DNA from: Siphonodentalium dalli
Taxonomy: Eukaryota > Mollusca > Scaphopoda > Gadilida > Siphonodentaliidae
Assembly: GCA_032622095.1 (NCBI GenBank)
Contig: CP136065.1
Span: 114,803,195-114,867,194, forward strand
DNA: 64,000 bases
Reading direction: 5' to 3'
In this document: positions 1 through 13,700 of the stretch, piece after piece
Position numbering within the stretch: position 1 is the first letter of the stretch
Layout of the letters: the number at the start of each line of letters is the position of its first letter
The notes under the pieces: model-generated
What the model was told of the DNA's origin: nothing
Database searches by the model: none
The model's input: only the letters and a program-made list of their open reading frames with translations
Made by a program: the position numbers and the translations under genes

Positions 1-730
1 TGTGCATGGAAACGTCTGTCAAGAATTTCCATTAGCACAGGCTACATGTCGTACCTTTGGTTGGATCGTTGTGAAATTTGTCATGGCTGTTGATATTGAC
101 ATGTAGATCTATGGGAACGAGTCATTTTGGGGTCATTTGGCAAAAAAATCATGGCAGTCCGCGTCGATCTTGGATTTCAAAATTCAATCCATTAGCACGG
201 GCTTCAGGCCGTACTGTTCGTCTGATCGTGAAATTTGTCATGGATGTTAATATTGCATGTAGATGGGAACGAGACATTTAGGGGTCATTTGGCCATAAAA
301 CATGGCCACTGGCAGCCATTTTGGATTTTACTCTTTGCATGACTAAATCCGTTGGCATGGGCTACAAGTCGTCCCTTTGGTCGGATCATTATGAAATTTG
401 TCATGGCTGTTGACATTGACATGTGGATGGGAAACGCCTCACTTTGGGTTCATTCTGCAAAAACCATGGCTGCCAGTGGCCATCTTGGATTTCAAAATTT
501 AATCCAGTAGCACGGGCTACATGCCGGAGTGTTCGTCTAATCATGAAATTTTTTGTGGTTACCTATATTGGCATGAAGATGGGGGGGAAAGTCAGTTTTG
601 GGTCATTCAGACATAAAACATGACCACCGGCAGCCATCTTGGATTTTACTCTTTGCATGAATAAATCCTCTGACACGGGCCACATGTCATACCTTTGGTC
701 GGATCACCATGAAATTTGTCATTGATGTTA
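1..730 (+). repeat. Left-truncated array of about 160-bp HINE-like repeats
   Basis: About 4.5 diverged units recur with the phrases gatgggaacgag, tttggggtcatt, aacatggc(c/t)..cagccatcttgga and attagcacgggctac. No element end is visible: the array is cut by the window edge and stops abruptly near 730 in AT-rich sequence. Confidence 0.85.
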
Positions 731-1112
731 TGTTTTAACTCGTTTCTCACTCGAACAAACATAGAATAACAACTACGAATGATAAAAACAAATGTTTTAA
801 TCTAGAAATTCAGGTCAACGTCAATTGCTTAAAATAAATTGTGCACATGATACATGTACATATATATTGTTATTATTATATAATCACAAAAAGACCTGTA
901 ATCCTATAAACATGTATCATACAATGAAACTAACTTTTGCAATATACCAGTATATTCTCATATGTATTGATGATCAACCTTTTCAAAAGCCAATATACTC
1001 AAATAATTATCTACTTTACTAAATGTGGGTGGGATGGTGGGCCAACCGTGCACATTAGAAGCTGAGCGTAGAATGAGTGCTAAAATCTTCGTTTGTTGAG
1101 CTTCAATAAAGT
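731..1112. other. AT-rich intron sequence
   Basis: Unique-looking AT-rich sequence of the upstream eRF3 intron; nothing recognised. Confidence 0.5.
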
Positions 1113-1352
1113 AATTTAACATTGACATGTAGATGAGAACAAATCATTTTGGGGTTATTCTGCAAAAAAAAAAAATGACCTCCAGTGACAATCTTGGATT
1201 TAAAAATTCAATCAATTAGCATGGGCTACAGACCAGAGTGTTCGTCTGATCATCATGAAATTTGTTTAATATTCACATGTAGATGGGAAAGAGTCATCTT
1301 GGGGTCATTTTGGCCCTCTCCTAGTTGCTACAGTGTCATTGCAAAGACTTCA
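1113..1352 (+). repeat. Degenerate fragment of the HINE-like repeat
   Basis: One and a half units (acatgtagatg, ttggggttatt, attagcatgggctac, catcatgaaatttg) ending near 1335-1352 in a decayed version of the element end (gctacagtgtcattg). Confidence 0.7.
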
Positions 1353-1530
1353 TTAGAAATCCAATCACGGAAACTATTTGAGCTGTTGAATTGAGTCTTC
1401 ATATGCTGATTCCATATATTCCAGATCTATTTTATATATAGTTGATTGTTTTGGTCTAATGATCAGGTGCACTATAACCTTCAATTTTTTCTGAATTTGC
1501 TTATTATGGAATAATCTTTTAATTTTGTAG

Positions 1531-1719
1531 CAGATACTTGGGAAAGCAATGGTGGTGTGGAAGGCGAGACCCCTATTGAAGAAGATGAGGAGGAAGATGA
1601 GGAGGAAGAGGAGGAGGAGGAGGAGGAAGAAGTGATTAAGCCAAAGACGAAACAGGTACCAACAGAATCCTCTGTCACAAAAAAAGAACACATAAATGTA
1701 GTCTTCATAGGACACGTTG
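1531..1719 (+). CDS. GSPT1: eRF3 exon (first visible): acidic linker and start of the G1 loop
   Basis: Acceptor aattttgtag|CAG; two bases complete a codon begun upstream, so the preceding intron is phase 1. Encodes 62 residues: DTWES (cf. ESWE in vertebrates), an almost pure Glu/Asp run encoded by GAG/GAA repeats at about 1578-1632, then the KPK segment, [13 protein letters not shown], and the first base of the G1 Asp. Donor gtaagt at 1720 (phase 1). The acidic run precedes the GTPase domain in animal eRF3s. It is purine-only on this strand and so gives spurious Ser/Leu-rich frames on the other strand. Confidence 0.95.
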
Positions 1720-4700
1720 GTAAGTACTTATCATTTCTGCGTAACACTTAAAACAATACACCATGAGAATTTTTGTCTGAAATCCACGGGTGAAATTGTA
1801 TCATGAGCCAAGTGGAAAGTGCGAACTATCCACCAACCCTCACCAAAAAAAAATGCCCATCGAGTACTAAGTACAAAGATAAATATTCAGTTTATTCCTG
1901 TCCTGAACCTTCCTCAATGAATGAAATATGACTAAGTTTTTATACTCCCTTAGAAGAGTAAGATAGATATCAAGGGGGGATTAATAGCTTTCCCATTTAT
2001 AGCTGACGTTTACATTTCACTACCAAGCTTGAGTCGATAGTTGACTTTCTATGAGTAATTACGTGTATACTCCCATGACCAAAGGAAATAGTGGGTATAC
2101 TGGATTACATGTGTCCGATCCTCTGTCTGCCCACCCAAGCAGATATCTCAACCATAGTTTGTCAGATCTCAATGAAATTTGATATGTATGTTCACCACTG
2201 TGAGAACATTTAGAGGAGTGTTCAATTGCTTTGTTCGGGTTTTCCATTCTAGAGTTTTTATGTGTACCCATACCATGTATGGTACACATAATGCCGACAT
2301 CCGGATCAACCATCTGTCTGTCTGTCTGTCTGTAGACACATGCTATCCGATTCGATTATTCGAATATTTTTTATCGGATCGTGTTCAAACTTTATGTTCA
2401 TATTTATGATCACACACTCCTCACCTGTATAGTTTTTGGTATCGATCGGGTGATCAGTTTAGAATTATTAACACTTTGCATCCGCACATAGGCATGAGCT
2501 ATCCGATGCTGTAACCAAAGTATTTTTTGTCCGATTGTGTTCATATTTGATATGTAGGTTTATGATGACACACACCTCATCTGTGTAGTTTTTGGTATTG
2601 ATTGGTTGATCGGTTTAGAAAATAATTAACCCTGAACACAAATGCTATCTGATGCATCTAAGTCAAACAATTTTCTTCTGATATGCCAGGTCAACCATTA
2701 AATTTTCCCCTACCTAAGGCGAGCTACAGTGTCATTGACACTTTCATACTCTTTGCATGACTAAATCCTTTGACACGGGCTACAGGTCCTACCTTTGGTC
2801 GGATCATTATGAAATTTTTCATGGCTGTTGACATTGACATGTAGATGGGAACGAATCATTTTGGGGTCATTCGGCAAAAAAACATGGCCACCAGCGGCCA
2901 TTTTGGATTTAAAAATTCAATCCATTAGCATTTTGGCTGCAGGTCGTACTGTTCGTCTGATCATCATGAAATTTGTCATGTATTTTAATATTGACAGCAG
3001 CAGCCATCTTGGATTTTACTCTTTGCATGACTAAATCCTTTGACACAGGCTACAGGTCGTATCTTTTGTCGGAACATCATGAAATTTGTGATGGATGTTA
3101 ACAATGACATGTAAATTGGAACGCAGCATTTTGGGCTCATTCGGCCAAAAACATGGCCGCCAGTAGCCATCTTGGATTTTACTCTTTGCATGACTAAATC
3201 CTTTGGCACAGGCTACAAGTCGTATCTTTGGTCTGATCATAATGAGATTTGTCATGGATGTTAACAATGACATGTAGATGGGAAACGGGTCATTTTGAGG
3301 TCATTCGCCCAAAAAGCATGGCCGGCAGCAGTATTTTACTCTTTGCATGACTAAATCCTTTCACATAGGGTACAGGTAGTATCTTTTGTCATGAATGTTA
3401 ACAATGACATGTAGATGGGAACGAGTCCTTTTGGGGTCATTCGGCCAATAAACATGGCCAGCAACCATCTTGGATTTTACTCTTTGCATAACTAGGCCTT
3501 TCAACTTTCCACATTCCTAATCACTCCATTGACTGTAACACATGAAATTATTCCCTTTCGAAGTTGAGCTACAGTGTCATTTACACTTTCATTACATTGA
3601 AAATGCCGTTAGTTAAAAATGGTAATGTCACTGGTGAATTATGTCATTTCTCGTGACATTGACGTTACTTTACTTACTGATCTCCGCATCGGGACTTTCA
3701 TGCATTAATTCTTGGTGTTTCAATTATAATTGGCGAACCAAATTGATGCGAAGTGTAATAAATAGAGTAATCAATTAGTTCTGAGAATTTTGTAAATAAT
3801 TCACTCGAGGCGAGAGAAGTTTAGGTAATAACTCATGCACTAACATGCAATTGTTTCTTGAGATGTATCTCACCTCCTGTTAATTTTTTAACATAATGCT
3901 TAGAACCAATTGATTATTCTCTATATGTAAAATAAAACGTGGAAGCTGTTGACTGTGGATCGGTTTATCCTGCCCGATTAATACAAGTCTCAGTTGTCTG
4001 CACATCCGAGCAGTCCTATATGTAGTCCAAGTCTTCTCGTACTAAAACCAGCTAAGATATTGGTATGGCGAGATGCTGGATTTTAGTCCGAGATTGCGCG
4101 CATAGCCTTCTTATGACACGAGTTAAGCGTTAATGACCCGCTCAAATAAAACCACAATTATATGAAATAAAATATCACAATTGCGACAATAAACGGATAT
4201 TTTCCGCAGAAGACATGCTATTTGATCTGAAACCCACATCAGTTGTGAATCGAAAGCGGTAATTTAATGCGAAAAGAGACATTTAACGCAATGTTTACAA
4301 ATTTTTAAAAGTATGCGAACTCAGTTGACCTCGCGAACTGTGTTCGGCATTTTCCATTGAAAATATTCCGTAGATTTTCGACTAACAACGCAAATTACGA
4401 TGAATTCTCCATTGTAATCGTAATTATGTGTGTCAATAAATAAAAAATAAATAGATTATTTAAACATTGAAGATATAAATGCAATACATTAAATAAATTA
4501 CGGGAATTACAACCCTCTCAAAGTTTAAAAAAGTGTAAACACAACGAGCATTAGAATAAATAATATGGTGCTACATTTCACCCACATTTTGGTGGACTTC
4601 CGCGAAATTAAGATATATACTAAGCGAACAGAGCAATATACTGCTCTTGTTAAGCACACAAAAAATAAAACAAAATTTGTATAAATTTTGAACCTTAAGT

Positions 4701-7700
4701 TTGAAAAGTCCCACTAAAACTGAAGAACTATATTTCGAAACTGTGTGATTCGGTTCTCCGATTATTTTATCAACACAAAAGTCAAAATGCACATGGATGA
4801 AAATCACACGCATGGCAAGTCAGACACAAGAGTTCTAATTTGCTCCAATTTTGACAAGTTGCTTGCGAAAATTGTCAACAAAACTGCCGTTCTGATCCTC
4901 CATTATGTCATTACGTTTTTAGTGCGGGAATTGTTCTCAAAGCACATAGGAAACTGGACTTTGGGGCGATCGGTTTTCGCCATTTTGTTCGGAAAACCCC
5001 GCGCTATATATAGAAACGGAAACTAGAATATCCAGAACAAACTCCGGATTATGCCGAAGTTATTCGGACCAGTTCGGCTTTCAGTTAAAACGTAAACAAA
5101 CAGAGAAAAAAAGCGATGTTTGTGGCAATCAACCGGTATATTCTATGTGTAATTTAACATTAAAGTTAGATTATTATACACCATTATGACCATAAGATGT
5201 CACTCTTTCTGATGTATATAGCATCACGTATTGATTTGCTAGGTAAATCGAGTAAAATACACAACAAATTCCCGCCACTAACCTTGGGCGTAAGTCGTGT
5301 CATAAGAGTCTATATGGGACGACCTCGGACTAAAATCCAGCATCTCGCCATACCAATATCTTAGCTGGTTTTAGTACGAGAAGACTTGGACTATCCTATA
5401 TGTAGTTTTGCGTCGAAGGAGGTTGTGATCAGGCCTCAGGCTAGAGGTTCAGAACAGGGAGAATTGAAGTCTCCCTCCAGGAAATTTAGGGAGACTCAGG
5501 AAATTTAGGGAGACTTCACGATAATCTGAAATTTTTAACTAAATTGAAAACTTTAATTATTTTTAAACTGTTGACTTTATCTGAAGAAATTAATTGTTGA
5601 CTTCATAACTTTTAATATCTGAAAGTGAAACTGGATTATTATTATAAATTTAAATTTTTTGGAAATGGCTTTTGGCAGCTGCTGTATTGTGGGTGTCCGT
5701 TAAAATAAACAATAAGGACTAACTAAGGAGGTGTAAAAGCTTTTAATTTTGTTTCTAAAGAGTTTATTGTTGAATACCACCATCACGACCGTATGCCATC
5801 AGTGATGTCTGATGATAATCCGATTAAAGCAATAAACTTGACGAGTTTGATAGCTGTGGCACAATAGGTAGTGATTACTATTAATGTGTTCTTAACAGAG
5901 GCCAGTTGAGCTTATACTATACACCAGCAGGTTATTTAAATATCTGCATTGTACAAAGTAGGCCTACATGCAATTAATTTGCAACCGTTGACAGACGTAT
6001 ATTGAGCACGTGGCCTGAGCGATATATTGACAACAATTGTAATTTGCAATTAACACATAGTTTTGACACAAATTAATTAATCCCTTTAAATGAGTTTGGA
6101 TAGTAATAGTTTATTATGTCGATCTTTGATTTAACTAAGAACATTAAATTAATTACTTCCAATGCACATTCAAACCTCTGTGTTTAATAGTAAGCCAGCA
6201 CGTGTTCTTGTTTGTAAACATATAAATAAATATGTGCAATTCCAAAAAGTAAAAAAGTTGGATTGGGAAACGGAGTCCGACACAAACTACTTTTGTAAAA
6301 TCGAAAATTCATAGATATGTTTTAGTTTAAATTCAAAGACAGTATTATTTGTTCACATTGGCTACTGTATGAGCGGTGTTGACCACGTATGGCTATACAA
6401 TTTGCGGTTACAAAATGACCCGACGGAACAAAGTAATTATAAATTCCAGTCTCTTTAAAACGAACTAGTAGCTCATCATAAACTTCGTTGCTCAGCGCAA
6501 TTTGCCGTTTCCAAAAACACCCAATCTGATTAGAATATTTGGATAGGGTACACCATTTATAATTGATAAATAAAATGCCTCGTTGGAACAGTTGAGACTA
6601 TATATTTTTTTGTTGCAAAACGAGTCAAATTTTCACCGGTAAAATTACCGTAAATCCTAAGCTAGTTTTGTCAAATTTGGAAGGCGACTTCGTTTTCGCC
6701 TTGCGGACATCCGAGGGCGACTTCGTCGGCCCGAAGGCGAGAATTTCGCCCGAGTCGCCTCGTAGCGTGGGGCCTGGTTGTGATATGTATTCATGTGATG
6801 TTATGATGTCTTTACTTGTTTCAAAATTCTTCTAATTTGAAAGATTTGACAAAAAACAACCCTGATAATTTAAAAAATATAATTTGTCCAACAATTTTGT
6901 ATTGATTAGCGCATGTGTATTCTTTACATTACGTACTTCCGGAACGATGTCACCAGAAGTACGGAAGGACAGATAAACATAGATCCGGATCCTCAAAAAA
7001 ACATTACTTGCATCCAACATTGACTGGAACAAGCAAATTCTTCAGCATTACCTACAGCCAACATTTTTCATCCAATTGACTCCAGACTTGATATGGGCTC
7101 TTGTATTATTTAAACATATAAACGTTCTGCATTCCTTTGCGCTCCATTGATTGTAATGTATGACATTAACATCCCCTCTCCAAATTAAGCTAAAGCTTCA
7201 TTGACATGTTCATTCTATAAGTCAGGCCTGTTGTCCTTTTCTTCTGAAAATATGAATGCTTTAGGTTTGATGCTACATGTAACTGAAATTTGTTATTTTA
7301 CGTTTCAGATGCAGGAAAATCAACAATTGGTGGACATTTGATGTAAGTGTTTAATAAATAATCAAAGGTTTCAGCTGGGAACAGTATCTTTTCAGCACAG
7401 TAATACTAGTAAGAATGCTAAATCCAGCTGCTTAATATATATTTCCTGCTGATCTGTAATGTTGCATACCAATGTTTATCATTTATTTTGCCCTGTTCTT
7501 TGGCAGGACGCCAATAGGCTTCTGCGAATCACAATATTTTTGTCGAATCGACCTTGTATTGAATCGGGGGCAACATTTCACATCAAATCAAATTTAACCA
7601 CCGTAATTAAAAGTTACACGATATTAACCATTTGTTTTCATAACGATGATTATAGAAAAAATGATGTTTAATTTATAACTTCATCATGGCCTGCACTGTA

Positions 7701-10700
7701 ATATTTTGCCTGATTATTCGGAAATAAAATCGGACTAGAAGAAACCACTGAATACTATAGAGGAAAAGATTTTCGGGTATTAACGTAGAGACTGAGATGT
7801 TTAACTTGAGCACTTGGCATTTTACATGTGTGCTAGGGAAGTAATCGAATGTGTTCCACTTGACGGACCAACCACGTGGATTGAAAAATACAGAGTAGGC
7901 GGTATAATTCTATGGTTTGTCAGTTATTTTGTGCCGATCCACATATTTACCCCATTAGGCATGCCTCGTCCGTTTCTGTATTCATAGAGGAGAAGGGTTG
8001 ATGGTGTTACCCTAATGACTGATACAGTACATATGTTATTATCTTCATTTGTTAATCGAGATTCAGTCAATGTTTTACTGATATTTTTGTTTATATTTTG
8101 TAGAAAGTGGCAAGAGTATGCGGGATGGTTTGAAAATTTATCAAATCTTTTGCATGACTTCACATCAGATCTTATCTCAAACGATCGCAGGAGACAATAA
8201 ATGCCTAGAATTTCAAAATGTAGAGTTCTCTCACGCCTTTCTCGTCGCCCTAACAGGACTTTCAAATTATTCTTTTGATATTTTACCAGGATTGATAATT
8301 GAATACCCAATCTCAGATCTAAATTAGAGTTGTAATTCATGGTTCCAGATTGATACCGGTATTTTATGAAACCAATTTCTCCTTTTGCTTTTATTTTTAT
8401 TTTTCGAGTATAACAGGGTATCCGCGGCTCCTTGAATTCCTTGAAACTCCTTGATTTGGAAAATCAATTTTCCAGGGCCCTTGAAACCCTTGAATTGAAT
8501 GCCCACCCCTTGAAAACCCTGGAATTCCGTGTAGCCCTAAAACCCAGGTATACCGATTCATCGGGAGTCAATAAATATAGATAGTTTAGTTCCGAACGCG
8601 TTGTTGGTATATGGGAAGTAACTCCATTTCCCGCCAACACCAATTCTTTCGAGTCTATTTCAATTATGTGATCCCCCTATCAAGCATAATAAAATTGAAC
8701 ATGACAAAAAATAGTTCCGAGCTTTTCAAACTCAGGTACCGTAATTAGTGTATTTTTATTGTATCGGATCGAGGTATTTTGTATATTATATAGACATTCG
8801 ACATTAGAAACCCATGTTTTACATAAAAACTTACAAATTAAAAAAAACGAAACCGGAACGAAAAAATCACATCCGCTTCCGATGATCTTCATTTCCTGTT
8901 TACGTATATTTTAAAATAAAATAAATAATTTAAGCAATGACATGCCCTGTGGTAAATGTAAATACCGGTCGCAATGCGGCGCCAAATTCAATTGGGTGGA
9001 GGCAGTCGAAAACAAAACGTTTAACGCTAGATGTAACTATGCAAAAATACATTTGACGTTGCAAACATGGGCGAAAGTGCCCTGGTGTCGCATGGCTTTC
9101 TAGTAAGACGAGCTTTCTTTCACAACAATAGAAAACTAGTATAATATAGACCCAATTTTTATGTACTTTGTATATGGTCATTAACCAGAAAGTATATCAT
9201 GGTATGGATGTGACCTACATGTGTGGTGGAAGTTTATCATATAATGGTCAGACCCCAGATAAGCTCTATCAGTTATTGTCTATTAAACTCAGGAAACACA
9301 ACTAGCGTAACATGGAATAAAAAGCTGTGATGGCATACATTAATACTGCTCCTTTTTAGTTTATTTATGGAATATCATAGGAGCAGTGATATTTCTACTG
9401 GTGTCTAATGTCATCACACTACATGTATTATTTAAATGTTCCCATTAAATTATGGTAATGCATTTACCCATAAAGGCCTAAAAAGCCCAAAATGCTAAAA
9501 TTATGGTGGAAAACGTGGTATCACATGTATTAAATGTTTAACAGTTGGTTCCTGGAAACTCCTGGAAAATTGTCGGGGCAGTCCTTGAAAATCCTTGGAA
9601 TTGACTACTGGAACCTCCTTGAAACTCCTTGAATTCATTCACCAGAAATGGGCAGATACCATGTATAAAATAACATGTTTGAGCTGAAAAGGAAGTATTT
9701 CCTTCAATAAGAAATATTTCATTAGATACTGAAATCTTCTTTACCTATTTAGTATTTAGTTTAATCATTTTCGATACAAGGGGAACTGACATTTTGGCAT
9801 AAAATATTATTTGGAAGTTATATGTGTTGTTTGCGTCACATGCAGTTTCTAACAATGTTTATATCCTATTTATGTTTTCTTTTGATCTAAACATGTGCTG
9901 CTCTTATGAGATCATTGTTCTAGGTATATTTTAACTTTTTTTTATCTATTTTATAGGTATTTGACTGGTATGGTTGACAAAAGAACACTAGAGAAATATG
10001 AAAGAGAAGCAAAAGAGAAAAACAGAGAGTCTTGGTATAGATGCTAATTTCTCTATAGTTCACTTGCAATTTGTAACAGCTGGCTATATCTTATAACATT
10101 ATTATACCCCCACTTTCGAAGAAAATGAGGGGTATCCTGGATTGACTGCGTCCGTCCGTCACGCTTTCTCCCTCTGTCTGTATGCAATCTCCTAGGACTG
10201 CCTCTCCGCATGATGCTAATTGCGGTTTGGTCAGACTTCTTTTTTTTTAAGTTACACCTCATTTTCGACTTATTTTGACTTAGAAAATTCTGTCCGACTT
10301 AATAACTTTAACAAATATGAACCGATTTCAATAATTTTTGGTATACATGCTTCTCACAATACCCTCTCTACATGATGCGGCTAGGGATTGGCTCAGACTG
10401 TTTTTCGTAATATTACACTTCGTTTTCGACTTATTTTGACTGTCTGACTTAATAACTTTAACAAATATGAACCAATTTGAATAATATTTTCTGTACAAAC
10501 TTCTTGTGACACCATATCGATATTATTAGTCCGAATTTTTCTTTAACCCTTATTCCAACGTATCGTCTTTTGACGTCTTTTGTTGTAGCGTCCGTATCGT
10601 CTTTTGACGTCTTTTGTTGTAGCGTCCGCACTCGGATTTGAGACTCGAATAAAGAGTAATAATGACGATTTACATTGATTGTGTTTTGTTCTGCTGATGG

Positions 10701-13700
10701 TTAAGATCATGAAGGGCACATATTAAATCCTTTCTTCCTTTGCTAGGCTTTAGATTTGCAAAATGTTTTCTTAGAATTCTGTTTTGTCCGACAAAATGAA
10801 AACAAACGAAATAGAAACACGTGGTTTCGACGAAAACGAAAGTTGTTGTCAGAGACGCTTCCTTGTTGATTGCGTTATGCGTGGCCGCGAGGGTAATCTA
10901 TGTAAAATATGACAACTTGATATTTATATTGGATTATGTATTATTTCTTAAGTGGTGATTTTATATTTCCAAATAGTGCAATATGAACATTTTTCCCAGC
11001 CCTAATTAAATCGGCCACAGCTAAGCAAAATCTCAGCGTGACAGTTGCGGAACTGGCCATTGGGATGTTTTTCCTGTCGAGTTCCATTATGATTGTCACT
11101 TCATTCGTGAACGTGAAAAAAGATTTTTATAATAATATATTTTTTTAATGGACTAACATCATAATGAAGGCACGTATTTCCACCTTGCCTTCCTAAATAT
11201 TAAAAAATGTTGACATAGAGTATGTTCTCAGTCTCGTATTGGCTGACAAAATGAAAACAAACGAAACAGAAACACGTGGTTCACTTGTATCGAATTTTCG
11301 ACGAAGACGAAATTTGATCAAAATTTAATGTAGGTGAACTTCTCCACAAACCAAATGTTGTGAAACATATTCATTAAGTGTCACAATTGTTGTTTAATTT
11401 GAGAACTCGAACATTGCAATTCCAAATTGATGACTCAAAGTGGATCTTTCTGCATTTATTGCACAAATTTACTCTGCGAAATCAGGTTTTGTCGGAGCAT
11501 CGGAATATTATTTCCGGTTGTAATGTAACTACGGACGCGGCCGTTGTTGTGCTATCGGCGGGATTCTAAACACATAATTAAAACTTTTTTATATATCTTA
11601 TCTACAAATTTAGTATAATAAATTTATGAGATATTACTTTTATATATCCATCTGTTCAAGATTTCAAATATACCGCGCAAAAGACCATCGACCCTGATCG
11701 ATCGAGAAAGAAATCAATAAAAAAAAATATCCTGGTTTGACGTCAAGTCAGCCCAATGCGGGTGCTTCTAAATAAAGGCGAGTTCACAGTTGACATGCAG
11801 ATATCTCAAATTCATCTTGGGAAGCTTCTTTGCGTGTATGCATATATAATTACCGAATATAAAGTAATAATGTACTTTTATCAACGCAATGTCGATAAAA
11901 CAAAGAATATCCCAAGCGACACATTCGAGCACCTGCTGGCGACGTCTTACTAAGTTAGCCCAATTCGAACAATTCGCGCTCGTTTTCTGTCATCCAATTA
12001 GCATCAATGGGGAAACTCCACCCCTAAACTTGAGCCAATGAAATCAGTTCAAACTTCTAATCATTGATGTCATTGGTTGTCAATGAAAACATTCTTAGAA
12101 TCAACAAAAAGTGACCTTTGAACATGTGGTTTTTGCACGAAAATTTACAAACTTTCACAAAGCAACGTGACGTAATTGCTAATAATTTGCGCTTTTATCG
12201 GAAGTCTTTTTACGACTTTGTCAAATCATGGTTTATATGATTAATGCACATCAAATATAAAGACATTTGGTTTAATTATTTTATTTTTAATACGCTTTTT
12301 TTGTTTTCAAAAATCATGAATTATTTTTTTTTCAATCAGGACACGAATCCGTGGGTAAACAAACTTAAAGGACATACTCGCATAGGCATACCGTAAATTT
12401 GCATAAAATGTCATTTTTGACTCACATGTGTGATAAAACGAAGATAAACGGTTGTTTATATGCACATATTTAGTTCGTCTATTGGTTTATGTTTCCATTA
12501 TCGTATTCACAGATGACACTTAACTTAAGTCTTAAGTTAAAGCATGCTTGTTGTTGCATATCAGATGATACACATGGCACATTTACCTGTGGCCAGTGTG
12601 GGGAAACACCCAATGATATTATAACGTCAAATTCCTGTTGGCTAACGTAATTACCTTCATACCTGTTGACGTTGGCTATATGACGTGGTTTAACTACATG
12701 TGCTGTTGGGGAAAAGGGTTAAAGTTAAAAATCTTTTTTGTTGGGTTTACGGATAATGCGGGCTGAATTTGCCACGGTGGGGGTATGCTAACACTCGAGT
12801 GCACACCTCTTGTTGATTTCTTGTTAACTTAAAAGTGTAGTGAAGATGTCACATCTACGGTTATGTCACCTGCAATAGCACATCCATTTACTTTTCTTTA
12901 AAAGGGATATACCTAAATCCAGCCATTTATGGGGAAATCTCCTACTATACTCAACAGAAAATATTCAATAAAATAATTACTATGAGTAAGAATGGGAGTT
13001 AAATAAAGTCACATAGATCCATGTATGACAACATGATAATTATAATGAAAATGTAAAAATGGCTCTAACCATAAGCTCATTTTCATTATAATTACCAACG
13101 TTGTTTACATCTTTCATAGAGTACATGAGTGTATTTTGCACTCATTCCTGGTTCAAATTCATTTTATTTGTTGCATATATTCTGTTGAGTATAGTAGGTG
13201 ATGGCCCCGTAAATGGCTGCATTTAGTAATAGTCTCCCTTTAAACATATTTATTGTGTCACATTTTATGAAACAGATAGACATACAACATAAAGACAACA
13301 CATCTGACGAGTTCACAGGAAAACAAGTTACCAAACTTACTAATCGTTCCTCTCCCCAGCAATATGAAAGCACTTATGTTAATAACAAGATGGGTGAGAT
13401 GTTATGCTCAAAATTTGGGGAAAAAAAAGGTTGATTGCTTCCAATTTGGTTGGCTATGGCCAGAGATTGAATGACAGACTGAACAGTTTCTTACAATTGG
13501 CTGTTTATTTCTTTTGTATAACATGGAATACCAAAAAGTAGGTCCTCCACAAACATTACAGCAATATTAAAGGGACGGGTGGCCTTCATTGTTGATTATA
13601 ATTTAGAAATAACATATATCAAATTATGATAATTTCACAAGAACAAAATAATACTATAGCATAATGATGATATATGAATGTGATATTATTCACAAAACAT

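Noticed and set aside
1-1530. Promoter and first exons of eRF3
   Set aside because: Looked for upstream coding similarity and a CpG-rich promoter; only repeats and AT-rich intron are present, and exon 1531 starts mid-codon behind an acceptor.
1374-1751. Ser-rich and Leu/Phe-rich minus-strand frames
   Set aside because: Antisense of the GAG/GAA microsatellite in the eRF3 exon.
4745-5026. 93-codon frame inside the Mutator-like element as a transposase
   Set aside because: No MULE transposase motifs (no DDE region, no zinc finger); too short.
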